DNA of 64,000 nucleotides from Streptomyces sp. ALI-76-A (GCF_030287445.1 NZ_JASVWB010000002.1:7068001-7132000); one strand, 5' to 3'. Counted from the first letter of the stretch, positions 1 through 9,068 are shown. The notes: a model not told the origin generated them from the sequence alone. Translations and numbers: made by a program.

Positions 1-354
1 CTCCGTACGGCGGCGCCGTTCCCCGCGGTCGAGCCCGGTCAGGCCGAAGGCCACGTTGCGCGCCACGCTGAGATGAGGGAAGAGCGCCCCCTCCTGGGGG
101 ACGATGCCGACGCGGCGCCGCTCCGGGGGCAGATGGACACCGGGGCCGGTCAGGACGCGTCCGCCGACGGTGACCGTTCCCGCGTCGGCGCGCAGGAAGC
201 CCGCCACGACGCGCAGCAGGGTGGTCTTGCCGCATCCGGAGGGCCCGAGCACGGCGGCCAGCGAACCGCCCGGCACCGAGAGGTCCAGTCCCTGGAGGAC
301 GGGCGCTTCGGGGCCGTAGGACTTGGCGAGTCGCCCGATCTGGACGTCGTTCAT
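1..354 (-). CDS. Ferric-iron ABC importer ATP-binding subunit (partial, 3' end beyond left edge)
   Basis: This is the N-terminal 118 residues of an ABC ATPase that powers uptake by the permease beside it. The Walker A motif GPSGCGKTT lies near residues 37-45, and the Q-loop region (VPQEGALFPHLSV) is near residue 85, as in FbpC/FutC-type iron and sulfate/spermidine importers. The Walker B and signature motifs lie outside the window. The ATG overlaps the permease TGA by four bases (ATGA), so the two are translationally coupled as the last genes of a binding protein - permease - ATPase operon. Iron as substrate is inferred from the binding protein and the iron box. Confidence 0.9.
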   Translation of the reverse strand, partial: MNDVQIGRLAKSYGPEAPVLQGLDLSVPGGSLAAVLGPSGCGKTTLLRVVAGFLRADAGTVTVGGRVLTGPGVHLPPERRRVGIVPQEGALFPHLSVARNVAFGLTGLDRGERRRRTE

Positions 355-1946
355 GCGCGGTGCCTGCCCAGGAGGTAGGAGGGGACTGCGGCGAGCAGGA
401 TGAGTGCGGCGGCGTAGGGCGCGGCGGCGGCGAAGGAGCCGGCTCCGGTCTCGGTCCACAGGCGGGTGGCGAGGGTGTCCACGCCGGTGGGGCGCAGCAG
501 CAGGGTGGCGGGAAGTTCCTTCATGCAGACGACGAAGGTGAGGGCGGCGCCGGCGGCCACCCCCGGTGCGGCCAGCGGCACGGTCACCTCGCGCAGGACC
601 CGCAGCGGCGACCTGCCGAGCGAGCGGGCCACGTCCTCCAGCACGGGCGGCGCCTGAAGGACGGCGGCCCGGGTGGCGCCCACCGCGACCGGCAGGAACA
701 GGACGGCGTACGCGCAGACCAGCAGCGGGAGTTCCTGGTAGAGCGGATAGGCGTAGCGGACCGCGAAGAAGACCAGGGAGAGCGCGACCGTGATGCCGGG
801 CAGCGCGTGTCCCGCGTAGGCGGCCTGCTCCAACAGCCGGGCGCCGCGCCCCCGGTGGCGTGCGGCGATCACTCCGACGGGCAGCGCGAGCAGGGTGGTG
901 AGGGCGGCTCCGGCGGCGGCGACGCCGAGCGTGGCCCCGGCGGCCTCGGTGACGGCGCCGAGGTCCCAGGTCGCGGAGGAACCGACGGCCAGCCAGTAGC
1001 CGAGGGTGCCGAGCGGGAAGGCGACGGCGGCGGCCACCACCGCCGCGCACCACGCGAGGGCGGGCAGGCGCCACCGCCCCAGCGGGACCGGGGCGGCCGG
1101 GCGGGCCGTTCCGCCGCCGGTCCTCGCGTGTCCCGCGCGGCCCCGGGTGCGGGCCTCGGCGGCGACCAGCGCCACCGTCATCACCACCAGCACGACACTG
1201 AGCGCGGCGGCCGGCGTGCGGTCGAAGGAGGCGCGGTAGGAGGTGTGGATGGCCCGGGTGAACGTGTCGTACCGCATCAGCGAGACGGCACCGAAGTCGG
1301 AGAGCACGTACAGCGCGACGAGCAGCGCCCCGCCCGCGGCGGCCGGCCGGAGCTGGGGGAGGGTGACCCGCAGGAACGTGCGCAGGGGGCCGTGGCCGAG
1401 GGAGTGGGCGGCCTCCTCCTGGGCCGGGTCGATGCCGCGCAGCGCGGCGGCGACGGGCAGGTGGACGTACGGAAAGCTCACCAGCGTCAGCGCGAGCGCG
1501 GCGCCGGCGAACCCCGAGACGCCGGGCAGGGCGGCGAGCCAGGCGAAGGCGGCGACATAGCTGGGCACGGCGAGCGGCAGGGCGGCCAGCACCGACCAGG
1601 CACGGGCCCCCGGCAGGGCGGTGCGCACGGTCAGCCAGGCCAGCGAGACACCCAAGGCCAGGCAGGCCACCACGACCACCGCCGTCAGGCCGAGGCTGCG
1701 CCCCACCAGGTGGAGGGTGCGGGCGTCGGCGACGACGCCCCACGCGTAGCCCGGACCGCGTTCGAGGGCGCGGACGGCGAGGTAGCCGAGCGGCAGCAGG
1801 GCGAACAGGGCGGCCACGCAGGCGGGGACGAGCAGGACCAGCGGGGGTCGGCGGCCGGAGCCGTTGGCGCGGGTGGCGGGAAGGCGTCGGCGCCCGGCCG
1901 GAGCGGGTGCTCCGGCCGGGCGGGCCGCGGAGGGGGCTGTGGTCAC
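351..1946 (-). CDS. Ferric-iron ABC transporter permease, fused two-domain FbpB type
   Basis: A 531-residue inner-membrane permease with about twelve hydrophobic segments. It is a double-length permease: two EAA-type cytoplasmic loops are visible, one around EEAAHSLGHGPLRTFLRVTL and one around LEDVARSLGRSPLRVLREV. This is typical of FbpB/HitB-like iron permeases, in which two half-permeases are fused. The start is a GTG (VTTAPSAARP); no in-frame ATG precedes the first membrane segment, and the open frame continues upstream only as antisense-like sequence over the binding-protein gene. The gene starts 33 bases after the binding-protein stop and overlaps the ATPase start. Confidence 0.9.
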   Translation of the reverse strand: MTTAPSAARPAGAPAPAGRRRLPATRANGSGRRPPLVLLVPACVAALFALLPLGYLAVRALERGPGYAWGVVADARTLHLVGRSLGLTAVVVVACLALGVSLAWLTVRTALPGARAWSVLAALPLAVPSYVAAFAWLAALPGVSGFAGAALALTLVSFPYVHLPVAAALRGIDPAQEEAAHSLGHGPLRTFLRVTLPQLRPAAAGGALLVALYVLSDFGAVSLMRYDTFTRAIHTSYRASFDRTPAAALSVVLVVMTVALVAAEARTRGRAGHARTGGGTARPAAPVPLGRWRLPALAWCAAVVAAAVAFPLGTLGYWLAVGSSATWDLGAVTEAAGATLGVAAAGAALTTLLALPVGVIAARHRGRGARLLEQAAYAGHALPGITVALSLVFFAVRYAYPLYQELPLLVCAYAVLFLPVAVGATRAAVLQAPPVLEDVARSLGRSPLRVLREVTVPLAAPGVAAGAALTFVVCMKELPATLLLRPTGVDTLATRLWTETGAGSFAAAAPYAAALILLAAVPSYLLGRHRA

Positions 1947-1978
1947 GTGGCGCTCACGAGTTCCGTCCGGCCAGGTCC

Positions 1979-3025
1979 TCAGACCAGCCCGACGTCCTGG
2001 AGCATGGCCAGCGTCTCCTGGAGAGACTCCAGCTTGCCGAGGTCGATGTCGGGGGAGTTGAGGGAGTCGAACGGCGGCAGGCCCTCGACGTCGCTGGTGA
2101 CCCCCGCGGCCAGCGGGTACTCCTTCGTCCGGTCGGCGAAGTAGGTCTGCGCCTCCTTGCCCAGCAGGTAGTCGACGGCCTTCTGGGCGGTCGCGGTCTG
2201 GCCGCCGTCCTTCAGGATGCCGACGCCGGCCACGTTGATCAGCGCGCCGGGGTCCTTGCCCGGCAGGAACTTGAGCTCGGCGTCGACCTGGTCCTCGCCC
2301 TTCTCGGCGACCCGCTCGTACCAGTAGTAGTGGTTGACCAGACCGAGGGAGACCTCGCCGGCCTCCACGGCGTCGAGGGTGGCGAGGTTGTGGGCGTACG
2401 TCCTGCCGTTGGCCTTCAGGTCCTTCAGCCACGCGCGGGTGGCGTCGTCGCCCTCCAGGACGCGCATGCCGGTGACGAAGGCCTGGAAGGAGGCGTTGGT
2501 GGGCGCGAAGCCGACCTTGCCCTTCCACTCGGGCTTCACCACGTCGTGGACGCTGTCCGGGACCTCGGCCTCGGCGACCTTGTCCGGGTTGTACGCGATG
2601 ACCCGCACGCGCCCCGACAGCCCCACCCAGTCGCCGGCGCCGCCGCGGTAGGCGGGCTCCACCTCGTCGAGGCTCGACTGCGGCAGCTTCGCCAGCATGC
2701 CCTCCTTGGAGAGGGCGCCGAGCGCGCCCGCGTCCTGCGAGAAGAACAGCCCGGCCTTGGTGCGGTCGCCCTCCTCCAGGATCTGCGCGGCCAGTTCGGC
2801 GCTGTCGCCGTACCGCACCTCGACCTTGCTGCCGACGGCCTTCTCCAGCTTGTCGAGGATCGGCTTGACCAGCTTCTCGTTGCGCCCGGAGTAGATGACG
2901 AGGGAGGAGTCGCCGCCGTCCGCCGAGCCGCCCTTGTCGTCGTCTGAGCCGCAGGCGGCGAGGGCGGGGAGAAGCAGGCCGGCCGTGACGAGCGCGGTGA
3001 TCCGGCGAGCCGAGGGGCGTCGCAT
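1979..3025 (-). CDS. Ferric-iron ABC transporter substrate-binding lipoprotein
   Basis: A 348-residue extracellular solute-binding protein of the FbpA/FutA class. It has a short basic N-terminus, a hydrophobic stretch and a lipobox (LPALAAC), so it should be anchored to the outer face of the membrane by a diacylglyceryl cysteine near residue 24. The mature part begins with the fold-typical LVIYSGRNEKLVKPILDKLE, and a Tyr-rich segment near residues 228-233 (NHYYWY) matches the iron-coordinating tyrosines of this family. It is the first gene of the iron-importer operon, 94 bases downstream of a promoter whose -35 and spacer are an iron box. Confidence 0.92.
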   Translation of the reverse strand: MRRPSARRITALVTAGLLLPALAACGSDDDKGGSADGGDSSLVIYSGRNEKLVKPILDKLEKAVGSKVEVRYGDSAELAAQILEEGDRTKAGLFFSQDAGALGALSKEGMLAKLPQSSLDEVEPAYRGGAGDWVGLSGRVRVIAYNPDKVAEAEVPDSVHDVVKPEWKGKVGFAPTNASFQAFVTGMRVLEGDDATRAWLKDLKANGRTYAHNLATLDAVEAGEVSLGLVNHYYWYERVAEKGEDQVDAELKFLPGKDPGALINVAGVGILKDGGQTATAQKAVDYLLGKEAQTYFADRTKEYPLAAGVTSDVEGLPPFDSLNSPDIDLGKLESLQETLAMLQDVGLV

Positions 3026-3118
3026 GGGGTGTGCCTTCCTGCGGGGCCCGCCGGTACGCCGCTGGTCGCGTCGTCGGTCAGCGAGCGGCGGAACGATCCT
3101 TTTCAGCCAACTGTGAAC

Positions 3119-3147
3119 ATGCTATGAATAAGGTAAAGCTTGCCTAA
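3119..3147 (-). promoter_or_regulatory. Iron-box promoter of the ferric importer (DmdR/IdeR-type operator)
   Basis: TAAGGTAAAGCTTGCCTAA at 3129-3147 is an imperfect 19-bp palindrome resembling the actinobacterial iron box (TTAGGTTAGGCTAACCTAA class; my comparison gives about 13 of 19 matches). On the minus strand it supplies a -35 (TTAGGC, 3142-3147), followed after exactly 17 bases by a -10 (TAGCAT, 3119-3124). A bound DmdR/DtxR repressor would block the promoter when iron is plentiful. The site also lies 54 bases upstream of the plus-strand start at 3202, so it could control both directions. Confidence 0.72.
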
Positions 3148-3201
3148 GCGTCAAGGGGCTTGTGTTGGTTGCGGACGCTGCCGCAGAAAGGTCACGCGCC
3201 C

Positions 3202-5799
3202 GTGATAGATCGTTTCGGGCCCCTTTCGGCCCCGTCCGCCCTGCCGTCGCCGCGCATCACGGCACCCTGCCCACGACCGCCCGTACGGCGTCAGGGAGTC
3301 CCGTTCGCCCGCGACCTCGCGGCGTACGGCGACCGCACCGCGCTTTTCACGCCACAGGGCGAGGTCAGCTACCGGGCACTCGCCGCCCGGGTCGCCGCCA
3401 CCGCCGAACGCCTCGGCCCCGCACGCCGCCTGGTCCTGCTGGCCGGCGCGAACCGCGCCGACGCCCTGGTGGTGCTCCTCGCGGCCCTCGCGGCCGGCCA
3501 CCCCGTCCTGCTCGTCCCCGGCGACAGCGCCGGCACCCTCGACGCCCTGACCGCCGCGTACGACCCGGACGTGGTCGCGCGGCCGGACGGCCACGGCACC
3601 TGGGTGCTCGACGAACGCCGGTCCGAGAGCGCCCACACCCTGCACCCGGACCTGGCGTTGCTGCTCAGCACCTCCGGTTCGACGGGCTCGCCCAAACTGG
3701 TCCGGCTCTCCGCCGACAACCTCCAGGCCAACGCCGAGTCCATCGCCACGTACCTGGGCATCCGCGACACCGACCGCGCGGCCACGACCCTGCCACCGCA
3801 CTACTGCTACGGCCTGTCCGTCATCCACAGCCACCTGCTGCGCGGCGCCGGGCTGATCCTCACCGAACGGTCGGTGGCCGACGCCGGCTTCTGGGAGGAG
3901 TTCCGCGCCGCCCGCGGCACCTCGCTCGCCGGGGTGCCGTACACCTTCGACCTGCTCGACCGGGTCGGGTTCACCCGCATGCGCCTGCCCCACCTGCGGT
4001 ACGTCACCCAGGCCGGCGGACGCCTGGCGCCCGAACGGGTCGCCCACTACGCCGAGTCGGGCCGCCGCGCGGGCTGGGAGCTGTTCGTGATGTACGGGCA
4101 GACCGAGGCGACCGCCCGTATGGCGTATCTGCCCCCCGCCCTCGCCGCCGAGCGCCCGCAGGCCGTCGGGGTGCCGATCCCCGGCGGCTCCTTCCGGATC
4201 CGGCCGGTGGACGGCGTCGACGAACCGGACACCGGCGAACTCGTCTACTCGGGCCCGAACGTCATGCTCGGCTACGCCGAGAGCGCGGCGGACCTCGCAC
4301 GGGGCCGGACCGTCGAGGAACTGCACACCGGAGACATCGCCCGACGCGCGCCCGACGGGCTGTACGAGATCGTGGGGCGCCGCAGCCGCTTCGCCAAGAT
4401 CCTGGGCCTGCGGATAGACCCGCGGCGCGTCGAGGCGATCCTCGAGGAACACGGCATACGCGCGTTCTGCGCGGGCGACGACGACACGCTGGCCGTGCTG
4501 GCGGTCCGGTCCGAGGGAGCCGACCCCGCCCGCGTCCGGCGCCTCGTCGCGGACGGCTGCGGTCTGCCGCCCCGCGCGGTCCGCGTGCGGACGGTCCCCG
4601 AACTCCCGCGGCTCGCCTCGGGCAAGCCCGACCACGAGGCCGTACGGCGGCTGGCGCGCGAGCCGGAGGCCCCGCCCGGGGACGCGACCACCGGCGACGG
4701 CCTGCGCGACCTCTACGCCGAGATCCTCGACCGGGCCGACGTCACCGAGGACAGCAGCTTCGTCGGCCTCGGCGGCGACTCGCTCTCCTACGTCGAGATG
4801 TCACTGCGGCTGGAACAGGCGCTGGGCGTCCTCCCCGCCGACTGGCACACCACACCGATCCGGGAACTGCGCGGCCTCGACGCCCGGCGCCCGGCCAGGA
4901 CCCCGGGCCGCATCCGCAGGCCGCGGCGCACCCTGGACACCGGAATCGCCCTGCGCGCGATCGGCATCGTCCTGATCGTGGGCTCGCACATCCCGGTGTT
5001 CGCCGTCCAGGGCGGCGCCCACGTGCTGCTCGGCGTCGCCGGGTTCAACTTCGCCCGCTTCCACCTCACCGCGCACGAACGCCGGGAGCGCCTGCGCAGG
5101 CTGCGGCGCAGCATCGCGCGCATCGCCCTGCCGAGCATGGTGTGGATCACCTTCGCGCTGCTGCTGACCCGCGAGTACGACCTGGCCAACATCGTGCTGG
5201 CCAACAGCCTCCTCGCACGGGACAACTCCGACCCGGAGTGGCGGTACTGGTTCGTCGAGGCGCTCGTCTACTTCCTGACCGGCCTCGCGGTACTGCTGGC
5301 GGTGCCGCTGCTCGACCGCGTGGAGCGGCGCGGCCCGTTCGCCTTCGCCCTGGCCCTGGTCGCCCTGGGACTGGTCGGACGGTACGACCCCTGGGGGCTG
5401 GCGGCCGTTCGCCACCACCTCAGCCCCACCGTCGTCTTCTTCCTGTTCGCGCTGGGCTGGGCGGCGGCACGCGCCCGCACGACCGGGCACCGGCTGCTGC
5501 TGACCGCCGTCCTCCTGGTCACCGTGCCGGGACTGTTCCCCGGCGGACAGCCCCTGCGGACCTCCGTCGTCGTGGGCGGCCTGACGCTGCTGCTGTGGAT
5601 CCCCGCCCTGCCCAGCACGGACCCGCTCAACCGGCTCGCGGGCATCCTGGCGGGCAGTTCGCTGTACATCTACCTGACGCACTTCCACGTCTACCCCTAC
5701 CTGCGGGACCACTCCCCGGTCCTGGCGCTGCTGGCCTCCCTGACGGTCGGTGTGATGTACGGGGCCGTCGCCACGCGGGTGACACGCAGGCTGCTCTGA
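3202..5799 (+). CDS. Adenylation - carrier protein - membrane acyltransferase fusion
   Basis: A 865-residue three-part protein. Residues about 30-500 are an AMP-binding adenylation domain: P-loop TSGSTGSPK near 157, YGQTEAT, TGD, and the A10 lysine in ASGKPD. Residues about 505-565 are a phosphopantetheine carrier with Ser527 in GGDSL. Residues about 580-865 are an acyltransferase-3-like membrane domain that starts LRAIGIVLIVGSH and has eight to ten hydrophobic helices. The simplest reading is activation of an acyl or amino acid, thiolation on the carrier, and transfer by the membrane domain to an unknown acceptor. The start is GTG 3202, 10 bases after GAAAGG; an upstream in-frame start at 3160 lacks a ribosome site and would sit close to the iron box. 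No condensation or thioesterase domain is present. Substrate and product are not known to me. The iron box suggests a role in iron limitation. Confidence 0.85.
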   Translation: MIDRFGPLSAPSALPSPRITAPCPRPPVRRQGVPFARDLAAYGDRTALFTPQGEVSYRALAARVAATAERLGPARRLVLLAGANRADALVVLLAALAAGHPVLLVPGDSAGTLDALTAAYDPDVVARPDGHGTWVLDERRSESAHTLHPDLALLLSTSGSTGSPKLVRLSADNLQANAESIATYLGIRDTDRAATTLPPHYCYGLSVIHSHLLRGAGLILTERSVADAGFWEEFRAARGTSLAGVPYTFDLLDRVGFTRMRLPHLRYVTQAGGRLAPERVAHYAESGRRAGWELFVMYGQTEATARMAYLPPALAAERPQAVGVPIPGGSFRIRPVDGVDEPDTGELVYSGPNVMLGYAESAADLARGRTVEELHTGDIARRAPDGLYEIVGRRSRFAKILGLRIDPRRVEAILEEHGIRAFCAGDDDTLAVLAVRSEGADPARVRRLVADGCGLPPRAVRVRTVPELPRLASGKPDHEAVRRLAREPEAPPGDATTGDGLRDLYAEILDRADVTEDSSFVGLGGDSLSYVEMSLRLEQALGVLPADWHTTPIRELRGLDARRPARTPGRIRRPRRTLDTGIALRAIGIVLIVGSHIPVFAVQGGAHVLLGVAGFNFARFHLTAHERRERLRRLRRSIARIALPSMVWITFALLLTREYDLANIVLANSLLARDNSDPEWRYWFVEALVYFLTGLAVLLAVPLLDRVERRGPFAFALALVALGLVGRYDPWGLAAVRHHLSPTVVFFLFALGWAAARARTTGHRLLLTAVLLVTVPGLFPGGQPLRTSVVVGGLTLLLWIPALPSTDPLNRLAGILAGSSLYIYLTHFHVYPYLRDHSPVLALLASLTVGVMYGAVATRVTRRLL

Positions 5800-5815
5800 C
5801 GGGGACCGGGGAGCC

Positions 5816-6766
5816 TCACGTCCCCGCCGCCGAGCCGTCGTCCGCCGGCCCCCGCCCGAACACCTGCGTGGCGGTCTCCCGCACCACTCGCCGCAGCCAC
5901 TGGTGAGCGGGGTCGCCGTCGACCCGGGGATGCCAGGCGATGCCGTACGGGAAGGGCGGGAGTTCCTCCGGGGGCGCGGCGACGCGGTAGGCCGGGTCGT
6001 CGGCGTAGGCGAGAACGGCGTGGCGCGGGAGGGTGGCGATGAGTTCCGTGCCCGGCACCGCGGTCGCCGCCGCGGAGAAGTAGGGCACGCGCAGGCACAC
6101 GGGACGGCGCAGTCCGTATTCGTCGAGCCGGCGCTCGACCATGGCCTGGCCCTCGGTCAGGAACCTGACGACGACGTGCGGGTACGCGATGAAGTCGTCC
6201 ATCGTCAGCCGGTCCCCGGTCCCCGGTCAGCGGATGGTCGCGGGACATCAGGCACGCGAACTCCTCCTCGAACAAGGTCTCCCAGCGCAGCGCACACGGT
6301 GCCACGACACCGGAGAAGACCAGGTCCGCGCGGCCCTGCTCGACATCGGCGAAGGAGTGGTCACTCACCGGTACCACGGTGAGCGAGACACCCGGAGCCT
6401 CGCGGAAGAAGCGCGGGAAGAGGACCGGACCGAGCAGCGAGGTGGCGAAGTCGGTGCAGTGAACGCGGAAGTGGCGGTTCGCCGTCGAGGGGTCGAAGGC
6501 GTCCCCGCGCAGCAGCGCCTCCAACCGGGGAAGGAGTTCGGCGAGCTCCGACTGAATCCGCAGTCCACGGGGGGTCGGTTCGTACCCGCCCCGCGTGCGC
6601 ACCAGGAGTTCGTCGCCGAACGTCTCCCTGAGCCGAAGCAGGACGCGGCTCATCGCCGACTGGCTCAGGTCGAACGATCGGCGGCCCGCGTGACGTGCCT
6701 CTCCTCGAGGAGCACCGCGAGCGCCTGGAGAAGATTCAAGTCCGCGTTGCGCAGGTGCGGCGACAT
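5816..6766 (-). pseudogene. LysR-family regulator, broken by two frameshifts
   Basis: Three frames together encode a normal LysR protein of about 315 residues. The N-terminus is MSPHLRNADLNLLQALAVLL, from ATG at 6764-6766. The rest of the winged helix (FDLSQSAMSRVLLRLRETF) and most of the effector domain are in a second frame. The C-terminal 130 residues (MDDFIAYPHVVVRF onward) are in a third. The first break, near 6690, is explained by loss of one base in the helix-turn-helix. The second, near 6225, is a perfect 7-bp tandem duplication (GGGGACC twice); removing one copy restores DHPLTGDRLTMDDF. The product is probably non-functional unless the breaks are assembly errors. The gene is divergent from a truncated Tat gene. 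Confidence 0.85.
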
Positions 6767-6829
6767 GGCACAGAGCGTAGGCACCTCCATGCAGGCTAGG
6801 CACAAAGAGCCGTGCTTCCGGACCTCAGT

Positions 6830-6844
6830 ATGCGTTCAGCGCAT
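6830..6844. promoter_or_regulatory. Possible LysR operator (T-N11-A palindrome)
   Basis: ATGCGTTCAGCGCAT has five-base perfect arms around TTCAG and fits the T-N11-A form of LysR binding sites. It lies between the broken lysR gene (start 6766) and the divergent truncated gene (start 6940), where a LysR autoregulatory site is expected. That it is the cognate site is inference from position and shape. Confidence 0.45.
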
Positions 6845-6939
6845 CACGAGCATGCACTTCTTGCGTTGGACGACCGGCTTCCCACCGCGTCAGGCTCGCT
6901 TCCGTCCCGCCCACTCGGGTACACGAGGAGTAACTCGCC

Positions 6940-7200
6940 ATGTCCCAACACAGCAGGCGCAGCGTACTGAAATCCGGGGGCGTCGCGGCGGCCGCGGTCA
7001 TGGTTCCCCTGCAAGGGGCGGAGTGCGCCTGTCCGACCGCGACGGCCCGTCCACCCCCTGCGGGCAGCCGGGTGACCGGCGGTCCGGTTCGACCCGGGCC
7101 AAGGAAACAACGGGGGTACGCCGAGCGGATGTCGGGTAGACCGACCGACGGACACGGACACCGAGGTCAGGTATGCGATTCACGACTCGTCCCACCCTGA
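6940..7200 (+). pseudogene. Truncated Tat-exported protein (signal peptide remnant)
   Basis: A good ribosome site (GAGGAG, 8 bases before ATG) opens a reading frame beginning MSQHSRRSVLKSGGVAAAAV, a twin-arginine signal peptide. After about residue 27 the sequence turns into Pro/Arg/Gly-rich text without family features and runs out at 7200, inside the next gene. I read it as the 5' end of a deleted exported enzyme, formerly the divergent target of the broken LysR. The original function cannot be recovered. Confidence 0.55.
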
Positions 7201-9068
7201 GCGGCACCTTCGGCATGGTGTCGTCCACGCACTGGCTGGCCTCCCAGTCGGCGATGGCCGTCCTGGAGGACGGCGGCAACGCGTACGACGCGGCCGTGGC
7301 GGGCGCGTTCGTGCTGCACGTCGTCGAACCGCATCTCAACGGGCCCGCCGGCGAGGTGCCGATCCTGCTCGCGCCGGCGGGCGGCCGGGTACGGGTCCTG
7401 TGCGGACAGGGCGTCGCGCCGGCCGGGGCGACGGTCGCCCACTACCGGGGGCTCGGTCTGGACCTCGTCCCCGGGACCGGGCCGCTCGCCGCCGCCGTAC
7501 CCGGCGCCTTCGACGCCTGGATGCTCCTGCTGCGGGACCACGGCACCAAGTCCCTCGCCGACGTCCTCAGGTACGCCATCGGGTACGCCGAGCACGGTCA
7601 CGCGCCCGTGGAGAACGTCGGGGCGACCGTCGAGACCGTGCGGGAGCTGTTCGAGACCGAGTGGACGACGTCCGCGCACGTGTACCTGCCCGGCGGAAGG
7701 GTCCCCCGGCCCGGGGAGCTGTTCCGCAATCCCGCCCTCGCGGCCACCTGGCGGCGCCTCCTCGACGAGGTCGCCGGAGCGGGGGACCGGGAGGCGCGGA
7801 TCGAGGCCGCGCGGGAGGTGTGGCGCACCGGGTTCGTCGCCGAGGCGCTGGTCCGGCAGGCCCAGCGGCCCACCCTGGACACCAGCGGTGCCCGTCACGC
7901 CGGCACGCTCACCGCCGAGGATCTCGCCGGCTGGTCCGCGACCTACGAGGCGCCGGCGACGTACGACTGGAACGGCTGGACCGTGTGCAAGGCCGGCCCG
8001 TGGAGCCAGGGCCCGGTGCTCCTCCAGCAACTCGCCCTGCTTCCGCCCGAGCTGCCCCGGTACGGCTCGGCCGACTACGTCCATCTGCTGATCGAGGGCT
8101 GCAAGCTCGCCATGGCCGACCGGGAGGCCTGGTACGGGGACGCGGCCGAGGTGCCGCTCGACGCGCTGCTCTCCGACGCGTACAACGCGGGGCGACGGCA
8201 GCTCATCGGTGAGCGGGCCTCCCACGACCTGCGGCCCGGCAGCCCCGGCGGGCGTGTTCCGCGGCTGTGCGCCCACGCGCGCGCGGTGGATGCGGACAGC
8301 GGCTCGCGGGGCGGCGACGGGCGGGGCCCGGGCGTTCCGGGGGTGGGTGAGCCCACCGTCGCGAAGTACCCCACGTCTCCGGTGCCGGGCGAACCCGAGG
8401 CCGGCGCCGGCGCCGACGGGCGCATCCGTGGCACCGGACCCCAGGTCGACGCCGACGGCCGCACCCGAGGGGACACCTGTCACCTCGACGTCGTCGACCG
8501 GTGGGGCAACATGGTCTCCGCCACGCCCAGCGGGGGCTGGCTCCAGTCCAACCCCGTGGTGCCCGAGCTCGGTTTCCCGCTCGGGACCCGGCTGCAGATG
8601 ACCTGGCTGGAGGACGGCCTGCCGAACTCCCTCACCCCGGGCCGCCGCCCCCGCACCACCCTCACCCCCTCGATCGCGCTGCGGGACGGCGTTCCGGTGA
8701 TGGCGTTCGGCACACCGGGCGGGGACCAGCAGGACCAGTGGCAGCTGCACTTCTTCCTCGCGGTCGCGCAGCGCGCCCAGGTCCGCGGCGGGCTCGACCT
8801 CCAGGGCGCGATCGACGCCCCGAACTGGCACAACGACAGCTTCCCCGGCTCCTTCTACCCGCGCGGCATGCGGCCGGGCAGTGTCACCGTGGAGGCCCGC
8901 ACGGACCCGGCCGTCGTCGCGGAACTGCGCCGGCGCGGACACGACGTGACCGTGGGCGAGCCCTGGTCGGAGGGCCGGCTGTGCGCGGTCGCCCGGGACC
9001 CACGGACGGGCATCCTCTCGGCGGCGGCGAACCCGCGGGGCATGCAGGGGTACGCGGTGGGGCGCTGA
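7173..9068 (+). CDS. Gamma-glutamyltransferase family protein
   Basis: A 631-residue Ntn-hydrolase of the gamma-glutamyltranspeptidase/acylase family. The large-subunit part carries GGNAYDAAVAGAFVLHVVEP near residues 30-50. The likely autocleavage nucleophile is Thr435 in GDTCHLDVVDR, where family members usually read GDTTHV. The small-subunit part has SGGWLQSNP and RPRTTLTPSIAL. No signal peptide is visible, so it is probably cytoplasmic, unlike classic periplasmic GGT. A Gly/Pro-rich insert of roughly 55 residues (about 365-430) precedes the cleavage site. The start is ATG 7173. The substrate could be a gamma-glutamyl or other acyl amide. Confidence 0.85.
   Translation: MRFTTRPTLSGTFGMVSSTHWLASQSAMAVLEDGGNAYDAAVAGAFVLHVVEPHLNGPAGEVPILLAPAGGRVRVLCGQGVAPAGATVAHYRGLGLDLVPGTGPLAAAVPGAFDAWMLLLRDHGTKSLADVLRYAIGYAEHGHAPVENVGATVETVRELFETEWTTSAHVYLPGGRVPRPGELFRNPALAATWRRLLDEVAGAGDREARIEAAREVWRTGFVAEALVRQAQRPTLDTSGARHAGTLTAEDLAGWSATYEAPATYDWNGWTVCKAGPWSQGPVLLQQLALLPPELPRYGSADYVHLLIEGCKLAMADREAWYGDAAEVPLDALLSDAYNAGRRQLIGERASHDLRPGSPGGRVPRLCAHARAVDADSGSRGGDGRGPGVPGVGEPTVAKYPTSPVPGEPEAGAGADGRIRGTGPQVDADGRTRGDTCHLDVVDRWGNMVSATPSGGWLQSNPVVPELGFPLGTRLQMTWLEDGLPNSLTPGRRPRTTLTPSIALRDGVPVMAFGTPGGDQQDQWQLHFFLAVAQRAQVRGGLDLQGAIDAPNWHNDSFPGSFYPRGMRPGSVTVEARTDPAVVAELRRRGHDVTVGEPWSEGRLCAVARDPRTGILSAAANPRGMQGYAVGR

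Noticed and set aside
3151..4635. 494-residue minus-strand open frame opposite the adenylation domain
   Set aside because: Antisense shadow; the plus-strand frame has complete A-domain motifs.
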